NCBI RefSeq assembly: GCF_958295425.1
Contig: NC_081154.1
Location: 14,672,938-14,736,937, forward strand
Length of the DNA stretch: 64,000 nucleotides
Direction: 5' to 3'
Source of the DNA: Solea solea
Lineage: Eukaryota; Chordata; Actinopteri; Pleuronectiformes; Soleidae
The notes under the pieces are model-generated. The model saw only the letters and a list, made by a program, of their open reading frames with translations, did no database searches and had not been told where the DNA came from. Shown piece by piece: positions 21,701-33,694 of the stretch. Both the position numbers and the translations under genes were made by a program. Every line of letters begins with the position of its first letter. Position 1 is the first letter of the stretch.

Positions 21701-24700
21701 GCCTGACACCATAGTATAGTAGTATTTATCGCATACCAGGATTTTGTGCTTTATTCACATTTTTAAACACTGCTATTATTTTGAACACAACTGTACATCA
21801 CCAAATATTTAGCTGAATAGCAGGAACCACCAAAATTTAGGCTTGAACACAAATAGACGGACCTGATCCTCAAATTAGTAAGTTTAGCCAACAACATTTG
21901 CATTTTCGACAAGAAGACCACAGTGTGTAAGCTATGTTATGTGCGTGAAGCAAAGCACAGGACATCTTCACGTGCATCATAAGGACATAGACGTGACACA
22001 GGCAACTCTTCTGTCCTCATTTGGAGCAAAACGTCCTCAAAATTCAACTTGTGCTAAAGCCATAACTAGCACTATATACTTGTTGTAGCATCAGACATGT
22101 GACCTTACTCAGTGGTGGAAAACCCTGGATTTGACAATAAGGCCTTAGTGTGGTACATTGCAAACAAATGGACATTATATCACAATGAACAAAAAAAAAA
22201 GGGCTTACTAATGATCTTAGACTAAACTAGACAAGTCTAAAAATGGCAGACCCATCTGCACTAAAAGAGAGAATAAAGATTGAGAGTCAAATCAAATTGT
22301 GACCTTAAAACTTAAATTTGCCACAAATAATGCTTTCTTGCGTCTTGCGTATTTTGGGTCTAATATGTTCACCATGCAAAACGTAGTGTTAGTCTGTCAA
22401 TAGTATTGTCTGGTCATTTAAGGAACGTTTGAATAAAGTTGTCATTGCCCTCCATGTGTTTTTTGTTTTTATTTATTTTTTTAATTTTCAGATGCTTGCC
22501 CCAGAAATGCAAGTTATTATGGCAACAGAGCGGCCACCCTCATGATGCTCTTCCGTTTTCGAGAGGCCCTCGAAGATTCCCAGCAGGCTGTACGACTGGA
22601 TGACTGCTTCATGAAGGTCAGGTTGAACAGCCTCTTAAATCAAGGAGGTCTGCAATCTCAGCTTTTAACACGTCTTCAGACTTTGTTTGCACTTGAATGA
22701 CGGAGTTCCATATGTAGATTTGTATTTATTTATTTATTTATTTATTTACGTATTTTATATTGACATACAAATTTGCCCATCTTGTCACACAGGGTCATCT
22801 ACGTGAGGGAAAGTGTCACCTGTCGTTGGGAAATGCCATGGCAGCCAGTCGCTGCTTTCAGAAGGTTCTAGAGTTGGAGCCCAGCAACAGAGAGGCCCAT
22901 CAGGAGGTGGGCATCGCAACGTTTCTCACAAATGTCAAAATGTGTGTTTTGTCGTATAGTTGTATTGCAGAGCTGTGTGCAGCTCGTTCAGTAACATATT
23001 GACCCATTTGTCATAGCCTCGGCATACTCTGCATAATGTTGTATCTGCTTTAGCTGTGTAGTTGCCTTTGATGAACATGCAGTTCTGAGCAGACGGGCAC
23101 GCCTCAGCATTGGGCTTGTTCTCTCTCTAAGTCATTTAGGTGAACATGGCTGCTGCCAGGAAGAATCTACTTTTGTGAGAATTACTGTATCCTCACGCTC
23201 ATCTTGGCAGAGACATTACTGATAGATATCTGTTTTATTTTAGAATAAGAACGCAGGGACTCTCCTCGAGTATGAGCGAATGGCTGAGTTTGGCTTTGAG
23301 AAGGGGGATTTCAGAAAGGTACTTCACACACATTCTCCAACTGTTTCCTTTTTTTAAATGGCAAATTATATAATCATAAATTTGACTTTGGTATGTATGA
23401 ATAAATTATTTCAAGACATCCTACCTCAAGATCCTACCTTTTATCAGTTGAAAAAGATATATATAGTTTGTTTTTTTGCTCTGATTCAGGTGGTGTACTG
23501 TATGGATCGGGCTTTAGCTATGGCTACTGCCTGCCACCGCTTCAAAATCTTCAAGGCTGAGTGTCTGGCTCTGCTAGGACGCTATCCAGAAGCTCAGTCT
23601 GTAGCAAGGTGGGAATAATCAAGCTTTTATTATGAATGAAATGGTATTGCACTCCCTACTTTCTAGAACTAGCTTCTCATCTTCATAAAGTGTTTTAAAG
23701 CAACACAATGTAGTTCCTTTTAATATCATTTTGATGGTGCGCAAACTTGCATATAGATTTATATGAGTATGTCATGATCACATTGCTCCTTAAACATCTG
23801 GTTTTCAAATATGTAATGCGGGAGTATTATGTAGAAACTCTTTGCCGCTTTGCAGCAAAGTTGCACACCAGCGGGCGGAGTTAACAGCTAGCTGTGAGGA
23901 AAAACTAGTTTGTTCTTTTCTGTGTGGACACCAAGCCAGATCATTACCAGTCCTAACCCCTAACCTTCATTATCAGTCAACATGTTACTTTGCAAAACTT
24001 GTGCTTATAACATTGATACCATTAAGTATCTGGGTATTGATTAAACATTTTCATAGGATATTGATGAACCATTTCCTGAACAATACATTTTTCCATTCCA
24101 ATTCTTTGATCGAAAAATTACAGGCGTTCTTTAGTTTCAGTCGGCACAGTCTTCTTTTCACAAACGCAGACCAACTTTCTGCTCTCACATTTATTCCATG
24201 AACTATCCAGTGTCTAATTAAATTTGTAGTGTCACTCATTCATTGAACAATCACAAACCTTTCAAAACACAACAAAGCTTCACAGGGAATGAGCTCTGTC
24301 TCCAGTCGTAACTTCCCACATACCCCAAGACGACCAATTACACACACCGCTATATCTCATTCAAACAGCATGCTGCATGCTTATTGGCTCACTGACACAT
24401 ATTAGATTATCTTCTAATATGTGGCAGCAGAAGGACACCCAAACACTTAAATAGATAAAAGAAACACATGTATACCACAATTCCTTTATGTATGTACAGT
24501 TAGTTAGTGCTGGGCGGTATGGCCAAAAATGTACATTATGGTCTTTTACCAATTATTAACCGTTTGCACCGCATACGACTGTATTTTTTTTTTTTATGCA
24601 TGAGAGAGATAGCAGTGAATCTGAGTGTGTGTGTGTGTGTACGCTTAGTGCAGCAGCTGAGTGTGTTTGTGTAGATGTGAAGCTGAGAGCAAATATTACA

Positions 24701-27700
24701 TATTGTTTATTTTTTTACATATTAGAACAATGTGTGTGGACTTAAAACAAAACCTTCTGTTACAGTGACATCCTGCGAATGGATTCAACGAACGCAGACG
24801 CACTATACGTTCGAGGTCTATGTCTTTACTATGAGGACTGCATTGACAAAGCTGTACAGTTCTTCATCCAGGCTCTGCGGATGGCACCTGATCATGAGAA
24901 GGCCCGGCTTGCCTGCAAGGTAGAACCCTCATTTTTGTAGGTTTGTTGTGATAAACAAGGGTTTTCATCATCTACTGCTTTATCCTCCACATGAGGGTGG
25001 CAGGGCCACTGGTGTCAATCCCAGCTGACAAGGGGCAAAAGGCAGGGTACACCCTGGACAGGTTGCCAGTCCATCGCAGGGCCACACAGAGACAAACATG
25101 CATTCACTCTCACACTCATGGTCAATTTAGAATGTCCACTTAACCTGCATGTTTTTGTACTGTGAGGAAACTGGGTTATTTTAATTAGTTTTGATTTAAA
25201 ACAGATTATTCTCCAGTGGACCATAGCATCTATTAATTGTGAAGTGTGCATTAACTGGTTAACAAATTTAAAAAGCCATCTAGCTTTTTGACTTGATAAG
25301 TTGTGTGGTCATCCTCCATAATTTATGTGGAATGAAATGCATGTAATATAAGCTGAACTGTTTTTTTGGGGGGTTTTTTTTCAAGAGAACTCCACAGACA
25401 ACACTGTAAAATCTGAAATCTGATTAATTTAGTAGACAAGTGAACAAGGGAATATGGAACAAAAATCAAAGGGGACAGACAAATGGTTAATATAGATATC
25501 TTATATTTCAAGTGCAATTAAATACTTGTTTTTCTCTCTTTCTACATTAGAATGCCAAAGCACTGAAAGCCAAGAAGGAAGAAGGCAATCAGGCATTCAA
25601 GAACTACAACTATGACGCTGCGTACCAGCTGTATACTGAGGCCCTGGCGATAGACCCCAACAATATCAAGACAAATGCTAAACTGTACTCCAACAGAGCC
25701 ACAGCAGGGACAAAGGTAAATGCAACGAGACCTTCAAAAAATGGTGCAACATATTTGTGGTCCTGAATAGCGCTGTGCATTTGTGATTTGATCTCTGAGG
25801 GTGGATGTTAACTCTGTGTCTTATCACTTTACTGTCCATTAATATTTCCTCATCAACAGCTGAAGAAACTAAATCAAGCTATTGAAGACTGCACCAGTGC
25901 GATCAAACTCGATGACACATACATCAAGGCCTACTTAAGAAGAGCTCAGTGGTATGTTATACATTCAACATGAGTTTGTTTTTTAGCATTTTTTTGTCCT
26001 GCTGTCAAGTATTGTGCAGTTTTGATTGACTTTGACTTTGTGTGTGACCTGTAGTTACATGAACACAGAGCAGTATGATGAAGCTGTCCGTGACTATGAA
26101 AAAGTTTACCAAACAGAAAAAACGTCAGGTCAGTGGCTGTTTACTTGTCTGAAACGATTCTCGGGCTTGTCCTGTGCACACACACACACTCATGTGGTCC
26201 GATGTGTATTTTCTTACTGTAGAGCATAAGCATCTACTGAAGACAGCACAGCTGGAGCTGAAAAAGAGCAAGAGGAAAGATTACTACAAGGTACTCGGGG
26301 TCGGCAAGAACGCCACAGAGGACGAGCTCAAAAAGGCTTATCGCAAACGAGCCCTTATGCACCACCCAGGTAACCCATTGTCTCTAAAACATGCATTCAG
26401 AGTGTGCATTTAGATTTAATTTAATGTTATACATGGTTCCTGCTGTATTATATCAATATCTTGCAGACCGCCACAGTTCAGCGACTCCAGAGGTTCAAAA
26501 GGAGGAGGAAAAGAAATTCAAGGAGGTCGGTGAAGCCTTCACTGTGCTCTCCGACCCAAAGAAGAAGGTCCGCTATGACAGTGGACACGACCTGGATGAA
26601 GACAACAGCTTTGATGGTGGAGGTAGATACTTAAGATTGTTGCTTTTCTTTGGCTGAATTTACATTCAACCTACAGGTCAGTATTTGGATGGAAGAGAAC
26701 TGAGTTTAATACAAAGGATAAACACCTCAGTTTGATCTATTGCAATGTTAACAGTTGCGACAGATGTGCAACCGAGAATTCTCAGTCATTGACGGCTATT
26801 TTTCTACCATGACGGATAAATCTGAAGGCTGTCTGTAATTGTGACAGATTGAACACGGAGGTCACTCTAATGTAACTTGAAATAATTCACACACAGCACC
26901 GCCAATAACCGTTATGGTGCCGGCAGCACCATGCTGCGGGATTTCCTCCTGCTCAAGCGAGTGCCTGCAGGATCGGGAAATCCCACATTTAGAGAGTCAT
27001 GCCGACTTGTTATTACTTCTCTTGGAGAAATGTTCCTGGACTTCAAGACTGTGGCCGAAGTGGCGCTGGTAATACCAGTATTGATTGCGGCATTCTCCCT
27101 TGATGCGTTTGATTCCGCTGAAGTGAGCACAATGTTAAAAGCAGGGGGAAGTTCATTTAGGACACTGAGGGCAGGCTACAGATGGTCAGTTGAGTACACT
27201 TGTAAATTGTTGACTCACTTTGACTTTTAATTGTGATCGTCTAATTCTGTATGCATTATTCTTTGCTGAGACATTGCGCTGCACTGTTTTCGTGGCCTCC
27301 CTCAAAAATTAAATAGAATAAAGTTCTGTGCCTAAAAACACCCTGTTGTGGACGGGATTATTTTTGAAAATGAAATATTATTAAATGGGCTATATTTAAA
27401 AAAAAATAATAATAATAATATGAGCGAGTAACGTTAAGCAAGAGAGCAAATTACCTGATCTCTGGCTCACCAAAGAAAATTAGAAAGACAGTCTTGCCCA
27501 AGATCCTAAGGACAATCACTTGACCAAATGCAGTTGGTCAATTGATTGCAGTGCAAGTGGTAAAATGTGAGAAAATATTTTACCACTAGTAAAGCACTAT
27601 TGTGTTAAATTCAGGTACTTTTGGTACTTTTTGATACTTTTTCCTCCTCCTCCTTGAAAGTCATCACCTTCTAACCCCATATTTTCTTTTGCTTTCTCTA

Positions 27701-27907
27701 GATTTTGATGCAAACAATATCTTCAGAGCTTTCTTTGGGGGCCATGGTGGAGGCTTTAGTTATGATAACAATCAAGGTTTGTTTGTTTGTTTATTTGTTT
27801 CCTGGTAAGGTTTATTGAGAAACACTCTGCAGAGGGACATCTCATTGACAAGTTCCTTTCTGATTTCAGACTCTGGACCTGGAAATTTCTTCTTCCAGTT
27901 TGGCTAA
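18725..27907 (+). CDS. dnajc7: DnaJ homolog subfamily C member 7 (TPR2 co-chaperone)
   Basis: Fourteen coding exons: 18725-18795, 21309-21397, 22492-22616, 22793-22906, 23244-23318, 23490-23608, 24766-24919, 25551-25715, 25860-25951, 26055-26128, 26223-26369, 26467-26622, 27702-27776 and 27870-27907 (TAA 27905-27907). They join to 497 residues; human DNAJC7 has 494. Residues ~25-355 hold tandem TPR helices (for example the stretch beginning [20 protein letters not shown]). Residues ~379-450 are the J domain, starting DYYKVLGV, with the HPD triad at 407-409 split by an intron between P and D. The Gly/Phe-rich tail ends GNFFFQFG. In the known family the TPRs bind Hsp70 and Hsp90 and the J domain stimulates Hsp70 ATPase, recycling clients between the two in the cytosol. 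The start is the first ATG after an ETS/CRE promoter-like site. Confidence 0.97.
18796..21308. other. dnajc7 intron 1
   Basis: 2.5 kb, AT-rich, without a supported exon or a repeat I can name. Confidence 0.7.
21475..21725 (-). mobile_element. Tc1/mariner transposase fragment
   Basis: The minus-strand frame holds [20 protein letters not shown], then [12 protein letters not shown] (second catalytic Asp region) and EWPAQSLDL (third catalytic region, with SPDL changed to SLDL). Only the central-to-C-terminal catalytic part survives, so it is inactive. It lies in dnajc7 intron 2. Confidence 0.9.
22717..22748. repeat. TTTA tetranucleotide repeat
   Basis: An uninterrupted (TTTA)n run in the dnajc7 intron just before exon 22793. 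A similar tract lies at about 57389-57412. Confidence 0.85.
24967..25175 (-). mobile_element. LINE/SINE 3'-tail repeat (L2-like), inverted copy
   Basis: In reverse orientation: CTACTGCTTTATCCTCCACA, then CAGGGTACACCCTGGACAGG, CCAGTCCATCGCAGGGCCAC and a mirrored 'CAATTTAGAATGTCC'. It lies in a dnajc7 intron. Confidence 0.75.
26623..27701. other. dnajc7 intron 12, with an unassigned open segment
   Basis: Contains a GC-richer segment at 26895-27230 that is open for 99 codons on the plus strand and 72 on the minus strand. I do not recognise either product. A palindrome-like GGTGCCGGCAGCACC occurs at 26916-26930. A transposon fragment is the likeliest explanation. Confidence 0.45.
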
Positions 27908-29196
27908 AGTTAAAGCAGCATGTGGGAAGATGCAGCCTGGCTGAGGACAAAACCAATTTGGACCAGGTCACCCTGTGATGCTCTTACTCCTGAGTGTCAC
28001 TGTTTTAAGAGTTTTCTGATTATTGCATTCACTTCTTAATTGACTCGTTACATTGACGTTAACATCCATAGGGAAGGATAATTCAGAGACTCTAGATGTG
28101 AATTAAGACTGACAATAAATAAGTACAAAAGAAACCTTTAGAGGAAATTTGGGTCATCTGATTCAGAGCATGTCACTATTGCCAAAATCGCATTTAGTAA
28201 AATGTAATCATGTGAATCTGCCTCAACTTTCTTAAAGGTGAGTAGTAATAAGGAATGATTTAAATATAAGGTTTTAGATAACATGACATACATTTTTAAG
28301 GTTCTACTGGGTCAGCAGGTCTGTACTGAGTCAATGTACTGTATGAAGTTAAATATCAAAATTGACCTCAGGAAAGACTTAAGGACATCACTGGTCTTGT
28401 GTGTCCGGGTTTTATTGGCTCTTGCCAAATGTAGAATTGCCTCGCTGGGTTTTTTGTTTCTTCACCTCTTTTCCATTCTGCATTATAACTTTGACTTGAA
28501 TGTAAAGCGATTAATGTCAGTTTCTTTTTCTTTAATCTTCTCTCGACCTGTTTATATTTATTGTAATGTGAATTCTAACCCATATGCAGCAGAATGCCAT
28601 TGTCTCCCCCCTTTTGTAAGAGACGTGTATAAATGTTTTTATATCATAATCGTCTTTCTCAGATTGTGCAAACCTTTTTTTTTTTTTTTTTTGAACAGTC
28701 CAAAATCAGCACACACACACCCCTGCAGGTTGTCCTCTGTTCAAAGCACCAGTCACACGTGTTGTACTGCAAATTCAAGTGGTGCCTTACCAGATCAATT
28801 AACCTCACATAAACCTACATGAGACACTGTTCAGACAACATCCTATTTGCAACAAGGTCATATTTGTACAGCACATGTTTTTGGTTTTTTTCTTATGTTT
28901 GTGGTCTTTCATAGAAAAAGCAGTTTTTCTTTCCGTTTAGCTAAATTTTGCTGGTAAATTACTCATCTTGCTAAAACTCGAAGGAAGTTGATTTTCACGT
29001 TGCTGTCCTGGTTACACCCAGCTGACTTGCACCTACGCTCATGCATGTTCAGTCAGTGCAGCCCTTACCCTACTTGTTCCACCTGTTTAAAGGGATGCTG
29101 AAATTTGGTTGGGAGCTTCAGTTAATTGTTTTGTCACTGATCCATGAATCATTTGTAAAAAACAGTATTAAGAACACATGCTTTTCTTATTGCATA

Positions 29197-29202
29197 AATA
29201 AA
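29197..29202 (+). promoter_or_regulatory. dnajc7: Candidate poly(A) signal of dnajc7
   Basis: AATAAA followed by a T-rich stretch, 1.3 kb after the stop. A nearer AATAAA is at 28114-28119, so alternative ends are possible. Confidence 0.45.
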
Positions 29203-29949
29203 GGCTCATCTTTTACTGTACTTTTGGTCTCCTAAATTTATTTGAACAACTCTCTTCTCTTTACCAGCCACAGAACGTATTTGTGAAATGTAACTTATTT
29301 AAATGTTTGCTCTGTAAATAATACAATAGCACCATCTTTAGGCAATTGACAAATGTTTCTATTTGTATGTCTGGAGGGAGTTCTTTCAGCCATCAATTTA
29401 CTTTAACATTTTATATAGCTTTCTTTATTTGTCATAAAACTAACCAGTTTCACAAGAGCTAATTTGTGCGTTTACTATTTTTTGGTAAACACATTTACAT
29501 GTTATTTAAAGTGTAAACACACACACATCTTGTGTACAAATCTGTAAAAAAAAAAAAAAGCAAATTTGTGAGTCTTGACAAATGTACCAGGTAGTAAAAT
29601 GTAAAGTAATTAAGTTGGAATTCCATGTGTTTGTTACTCTTTAAATTTAAGCGAAGTTTTAAACTGAGATTTAGACACTATTCATAGACAATTTTGTTCA
29701 AAACAGCAATATTTCAACTTGATCACAACCAATTGATTACATTTTTGTGTTTCAGCATTTTTATTTGTTTCTTTTTTACTTGGAAAAACAGAATCAGTAT
29801 GAATTTAAAATAATAAAACAATATTTTTTTTGTCAGTTTATTAACACACTGGTGCTTTCTTCTGTGTGGCCTCTCGGGGCGTTACGAATTGTTACGCGTG
29901 ACCTTTTCCAACCAATCAGGATCTTGTAGTGACGTGTATCCATGGTCAG

Positions 29950-30083
29950 ATAATGGTGTGACGGGTTGACGGCTGGCAGTAGCAGACTCCCGGTTAGACA
30001 AGAGGACGTGACTCCGCTGCCGTGTCATTTGTCACCAGGACACCACTCCCGTCTTTCGACAAGGCGTAACGTTCATTTATAAG
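29950..30083 (+). other. acly: Probable non-coding first exon and promoter of acly
   Basis: The coding start at 33695 lies in an exon whose 3' splice site is at 33671 (pyrimidine run then AG), so an upstream leader exon is needed. The best candidate ends at 30083, before a strong GTAACT donor. It lies in a locally GC-richer stretch with a CCAAT box at 29912-29916 and a CRE-like GTGACGTG just after it. The 5' edge given is a guess, since no start site can be read from sequence alone. The result would be an intron of about 3.6 kb. Confidence 0.5.
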
Positions 30084-31734
30084 GTAACTGTTTTTGTTCA
30101 GGTATTTTAACACAAGACGTAATGTTTGTAACTGTATAGCAGTTAGCTAGGCTCCGGCGGTTAGCTTGTCAGTTAGTGAGGAGTCCAGTTCAGCGAGTAT
30201 GAGATGCTGCGAGGTTTCACAGATAAAGCTGAACACAGTATCATCTTGTTAGAGACAAAGATGTTTTATATATATCCTCCATTTTATCATACGTAGATCG
30301 TGGCCTTTAAAAGGCTTTACATTTAAATGTCAGTGATGTAGTTACCCCGCGGAGTTTTTGTTAATCAAGCTAACTCATTAACCTGACAATAGTTAGCAGC
30401 TCCTGCCTCACCGCGTGTCTCATTCTGTAGGTTTTGCTCATTGTCCCCGTGTAGGAAGTTGTGATTCACAGCTGGGTACTAGCACAGCTGAATTTACCGT
30501 AAAGCTGGTCTTCAGGAGTGGGTGTGGTAGTTGCCACAAGGGGGTTCATTCATTTTATTACTGGCCTGACGCAGACGATCATGGTCGAACTGAAGCACTT
30601 TCCTCTGGTTCTTGCTACTGCCCCCAAATTCTTCATCTCATGAAACCGTGGACTGTGACACATTTCACCATTCAAACATTGGACTTGACCCCGTGGTTTA
30701 GAGAAACAATGGGACGTCTACTCATCTGCTTAAAGACGTTTTTGGTGAAATAAAATAAAAATGGCTTGTGTTCCGGGAGCTGTAATAAACTCATGAGATA
30801 CCATTGTTTTTACTGAGGCACATAAGATACGATTCATGTTATCAAGGCTCACTGCTTATCACTGTTTGGTTTATGGTGGAGAAAGTAGGTGCGATTCATA
30901 AAAGGTGATGCCATGCAACCTGCTGGTGTTCAGCATGTCTCTGAATTGGCACTGAACCAAGACAAGCATGACCTGCACTTTGACATACCTTTGCAAATAG
31001 CTATGGTGTGCAACCTGCAGAGTAACGATGAAGATGAAGGAGGCACATGTACATACTTATGAATGCCAGCTGCTGTAAAGTTAAAAAATAGGAAAGGAAA
31101 CATGCACATTGAAATGTTTTTGCTCCTGTCAGCTTAGGTGACATTGGCAATGATGGGTTGGTTGAGCAGGTTGAACAACATTGTGTGATCACTGTGATGT
31201 CTTGAAATGGGAATATCAGGACCATTGATGCAGTGTGTCACATTTGTGTTGGCTCATCATCACCTCCTTTATGTCTGATAACTTTCACAGACATGTTGGA
31301 TGTCATAGCATTTTTCACCCTGTTTTTTTGCATCACCGCTTGATTTTGTTAATAACTTTGGCTTAAATGTGAGTGACTTGTTTATGTTCTATAGTTAGAA
31401 GTTACGTGCGTTTTTTTTTATTGTTTAATCTGCCAATTATTGTTTCAGAGGCCATGTCTTCAGTGTTTGCTTTGCTCCACAAGAAATTCCTATCATTATG
31501 GATTATTATTATGAAACGGAACACTGTTCACTGGAACCAAATATGAATAAAATAATTGCTGATCCTAAAAAATGTTTGCCATTTAGCGTTGAGCAGTTTT
31601 TGCATCTTTGCTCTGCAGGGCAAATATCAACTGGCACTTAAAAAAATAATTTTAGGGTTTGAAATAGTTACATATATTAAAATATTATTCACTAGATACA
31701 TTGAATACATGCAGGCATGTCTTAATTATACATA

Positions 31735-32001
31735 ATTATAATATTATTATTTTGATGATTGATTAATCAGTTTTAATGTTTGTTATATCATTTATAAAAC
31801 ATCAAATTTGTAGCCTCTTAAATGTGAATGTTTTCTGGTTTCTTTGCTCCATATAACAAATAAATAATTTAAACTGAATCATTTTGGTTTGTGGACAACA
31901 CAAGACATTTGAAAAACACTTTCTGACAAAGATTATTTGATTAATCGATAAAATAAGGGACAGATTAATCGAGTATGAAAATAATGGTTAGTTGCAGATC
32001 T
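31735..32001 (+). mobile_element. MITE-like element, family A copy 2
   Basis: Same interior as the copies at 12931 and 61001: TGTGAATGTTTTCTGGTTTC, then TTTGGTTTGTGGACAA, and the closing ATTAATCGAG...GTTAGTTGCAG. The 5' end is degraded. It lies in acly intron 1. Confidence 0.7.
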
Positions 32002-32970
32002 AGTATTAACAGTCAGGTATTGGATATTGGGTTAAAAGAAATGGCTGCTTCTCTGGTCTTCATGAACTGACCTAGTACAGACTCATTTTAATGACCTCTA
32101 GCTTCTCTATTAACTTTCCTGCCAGTTAGTCTGCTAATTTAGCATCTTTAAATATTGATGGCATAATAAAGATTTTTTGGCTATTGATAATTCCACAATC
32201 AAAATACCTTGCTTTCTGGTTTGTTAAACAGTCTACTAAATATAGAAGTTTACAAAATCTCCAAGCCTCTATGCAGTTTATATTCAAAGTTTGACTTAAC
32301 ACCAACTTGTCTCTGTCTGTGGATTGTGAGATACTGTGGTGTTGTGAGGGTTATGAGGCCACATTGCCAAAATCTTCATAAATAGGGAAGTGTACATTTC
32401 AGCCTGAGAAAAATGTATTTAGTGGCTGGTTAATTTGTGCAATTCAACAAGTTTTTAAGAGTCTTAAATTTGACCTGCAATGTCTGGTTTGCTCTTGTTT
32501 GGCGAGTGAATTTTGTGGAGTTCAGTTAAATGTTTGCTCTCAATTAAAAGCCATGAGGTGGGGGGATCTGACAAGCTCAAATAGTGGTTGTTTGTTGATT
32601 CCACACTTAATCCTCTACTGAAGTGACATATGTGATGATCAGTTTTCAGTTTGTAAACATGAGTTTGTCACACAAACGCACACACATACAGTAAACCGAG
32701 TCACAAACGAACGAGCTGTGGATGTTCAGTGCAGCTGACTGTGTGTGGAACAATCACTGATCTGTTTTGTTTATTCAAGTAAAAATAGGTTTTGTTTTCT
32801 CGTCTTTATTTTACAATTCAACACTTTTTTTTTTACCCCTTGTGTGAAATCTCTAAAGACAGGATGTGTTCTAATGATAACAGTATCTAGCATCTAGTAT
32901 CTTTTCAACCTGACGTTGGTTACTATTCATATACACTGTCACGATCTCCAAACACAAGACAATGAATGAC

Positions 32971-33281
32971 AGCGCAACTACTGATTATATTCATAATCGA
33001 TTAATCGAGTTTGTAAAATATCGATCAGACCAAACCTGGAATTGATGATTTCTCGTAAAATTGTTTTGTCCACAAACCAAAATTATTCAGTTTTAATTAA
33101 TTCTTTGTTATATGGAGCAAAGAAACCAGAAAACATTCACATTGAAGAGTAAAAATGAGAGCCTGTTTCAATTATTGAAAAAACACTTTCATTAATTAAT
33201 GGATTATCAAAAATAGATTATCAAAATAGTTGACAAATAATTTAGTAATTGATTAATAATTGAATAATTGTTGCAGCCCTA
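32971..33281 (-). mobile_element. MITE-like element, family A copy 3 (inverted)
   Basis: Reverse-complement orientation relative to copy 2, about 1 kb away. It ends TTGTTGCAGCCCTA and contains TTGTCCACAAACCAAAA and GAAACCAGAAAACATTCACA. Both terminal inverted repeats are recognisable. Confidence 0.75.
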
Positions 33282-33694
33282 ATCATGATCATTGTGAATC
33301 TTGGATTTTTAGGTTTGGACAGATTGTCCCTAGATGATTAATATGCACATTTCCCCTCGGCTAACAAAGGTATCACTTACATTTAAATAGTCAGTCAAGG
33401 GCTATGTGGGTGTTAGCAAATGCTTTTATAGTTTATCTCAGTTCGGCACTTTGTATGAAGAGATTTGTCACTGTTAAAATCTTATACCCAGATATTTATT
33501 GCTGGCAAGTAATCAGATATCTGAAAAAGGCTGCTGTTCTTAAGGGTAGTCGATCTTAATTTGTCTAACGTTACTGTGTGATTGTAATTATTTAAGTGAG
33601 GCACATTTAATCATGTTATGATATCCTAACTGTGGAGTTGCATTTGTCTCTTTTCCTCTCTCCCCCAAAAGTTACTGTGCTAACGAATGCTGAA

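Larger units (their letters stand above)
30084..33671. other. acly intron 1
   Basis: 3.6 kb without a supported exon; holds the two oppositely oriented family A MITEs at 31735 and 32971. The frame open at 30415-30753 has no recognised homology and is probably fortuitous. Confidence 0.6.

Noticed and set aside
28283..28822. 179-codon open frame downstream of dnajc7
   Set aside because: Low-complexity and hydrophobic by T-richness, lies in the probable dnajc7 3' UTR, no family resemblance.
30415..30753. 112-codon open frame in acly intron 1
   Set aside because: No recognised similarity or splice-site support; noted only as intronic sequence.
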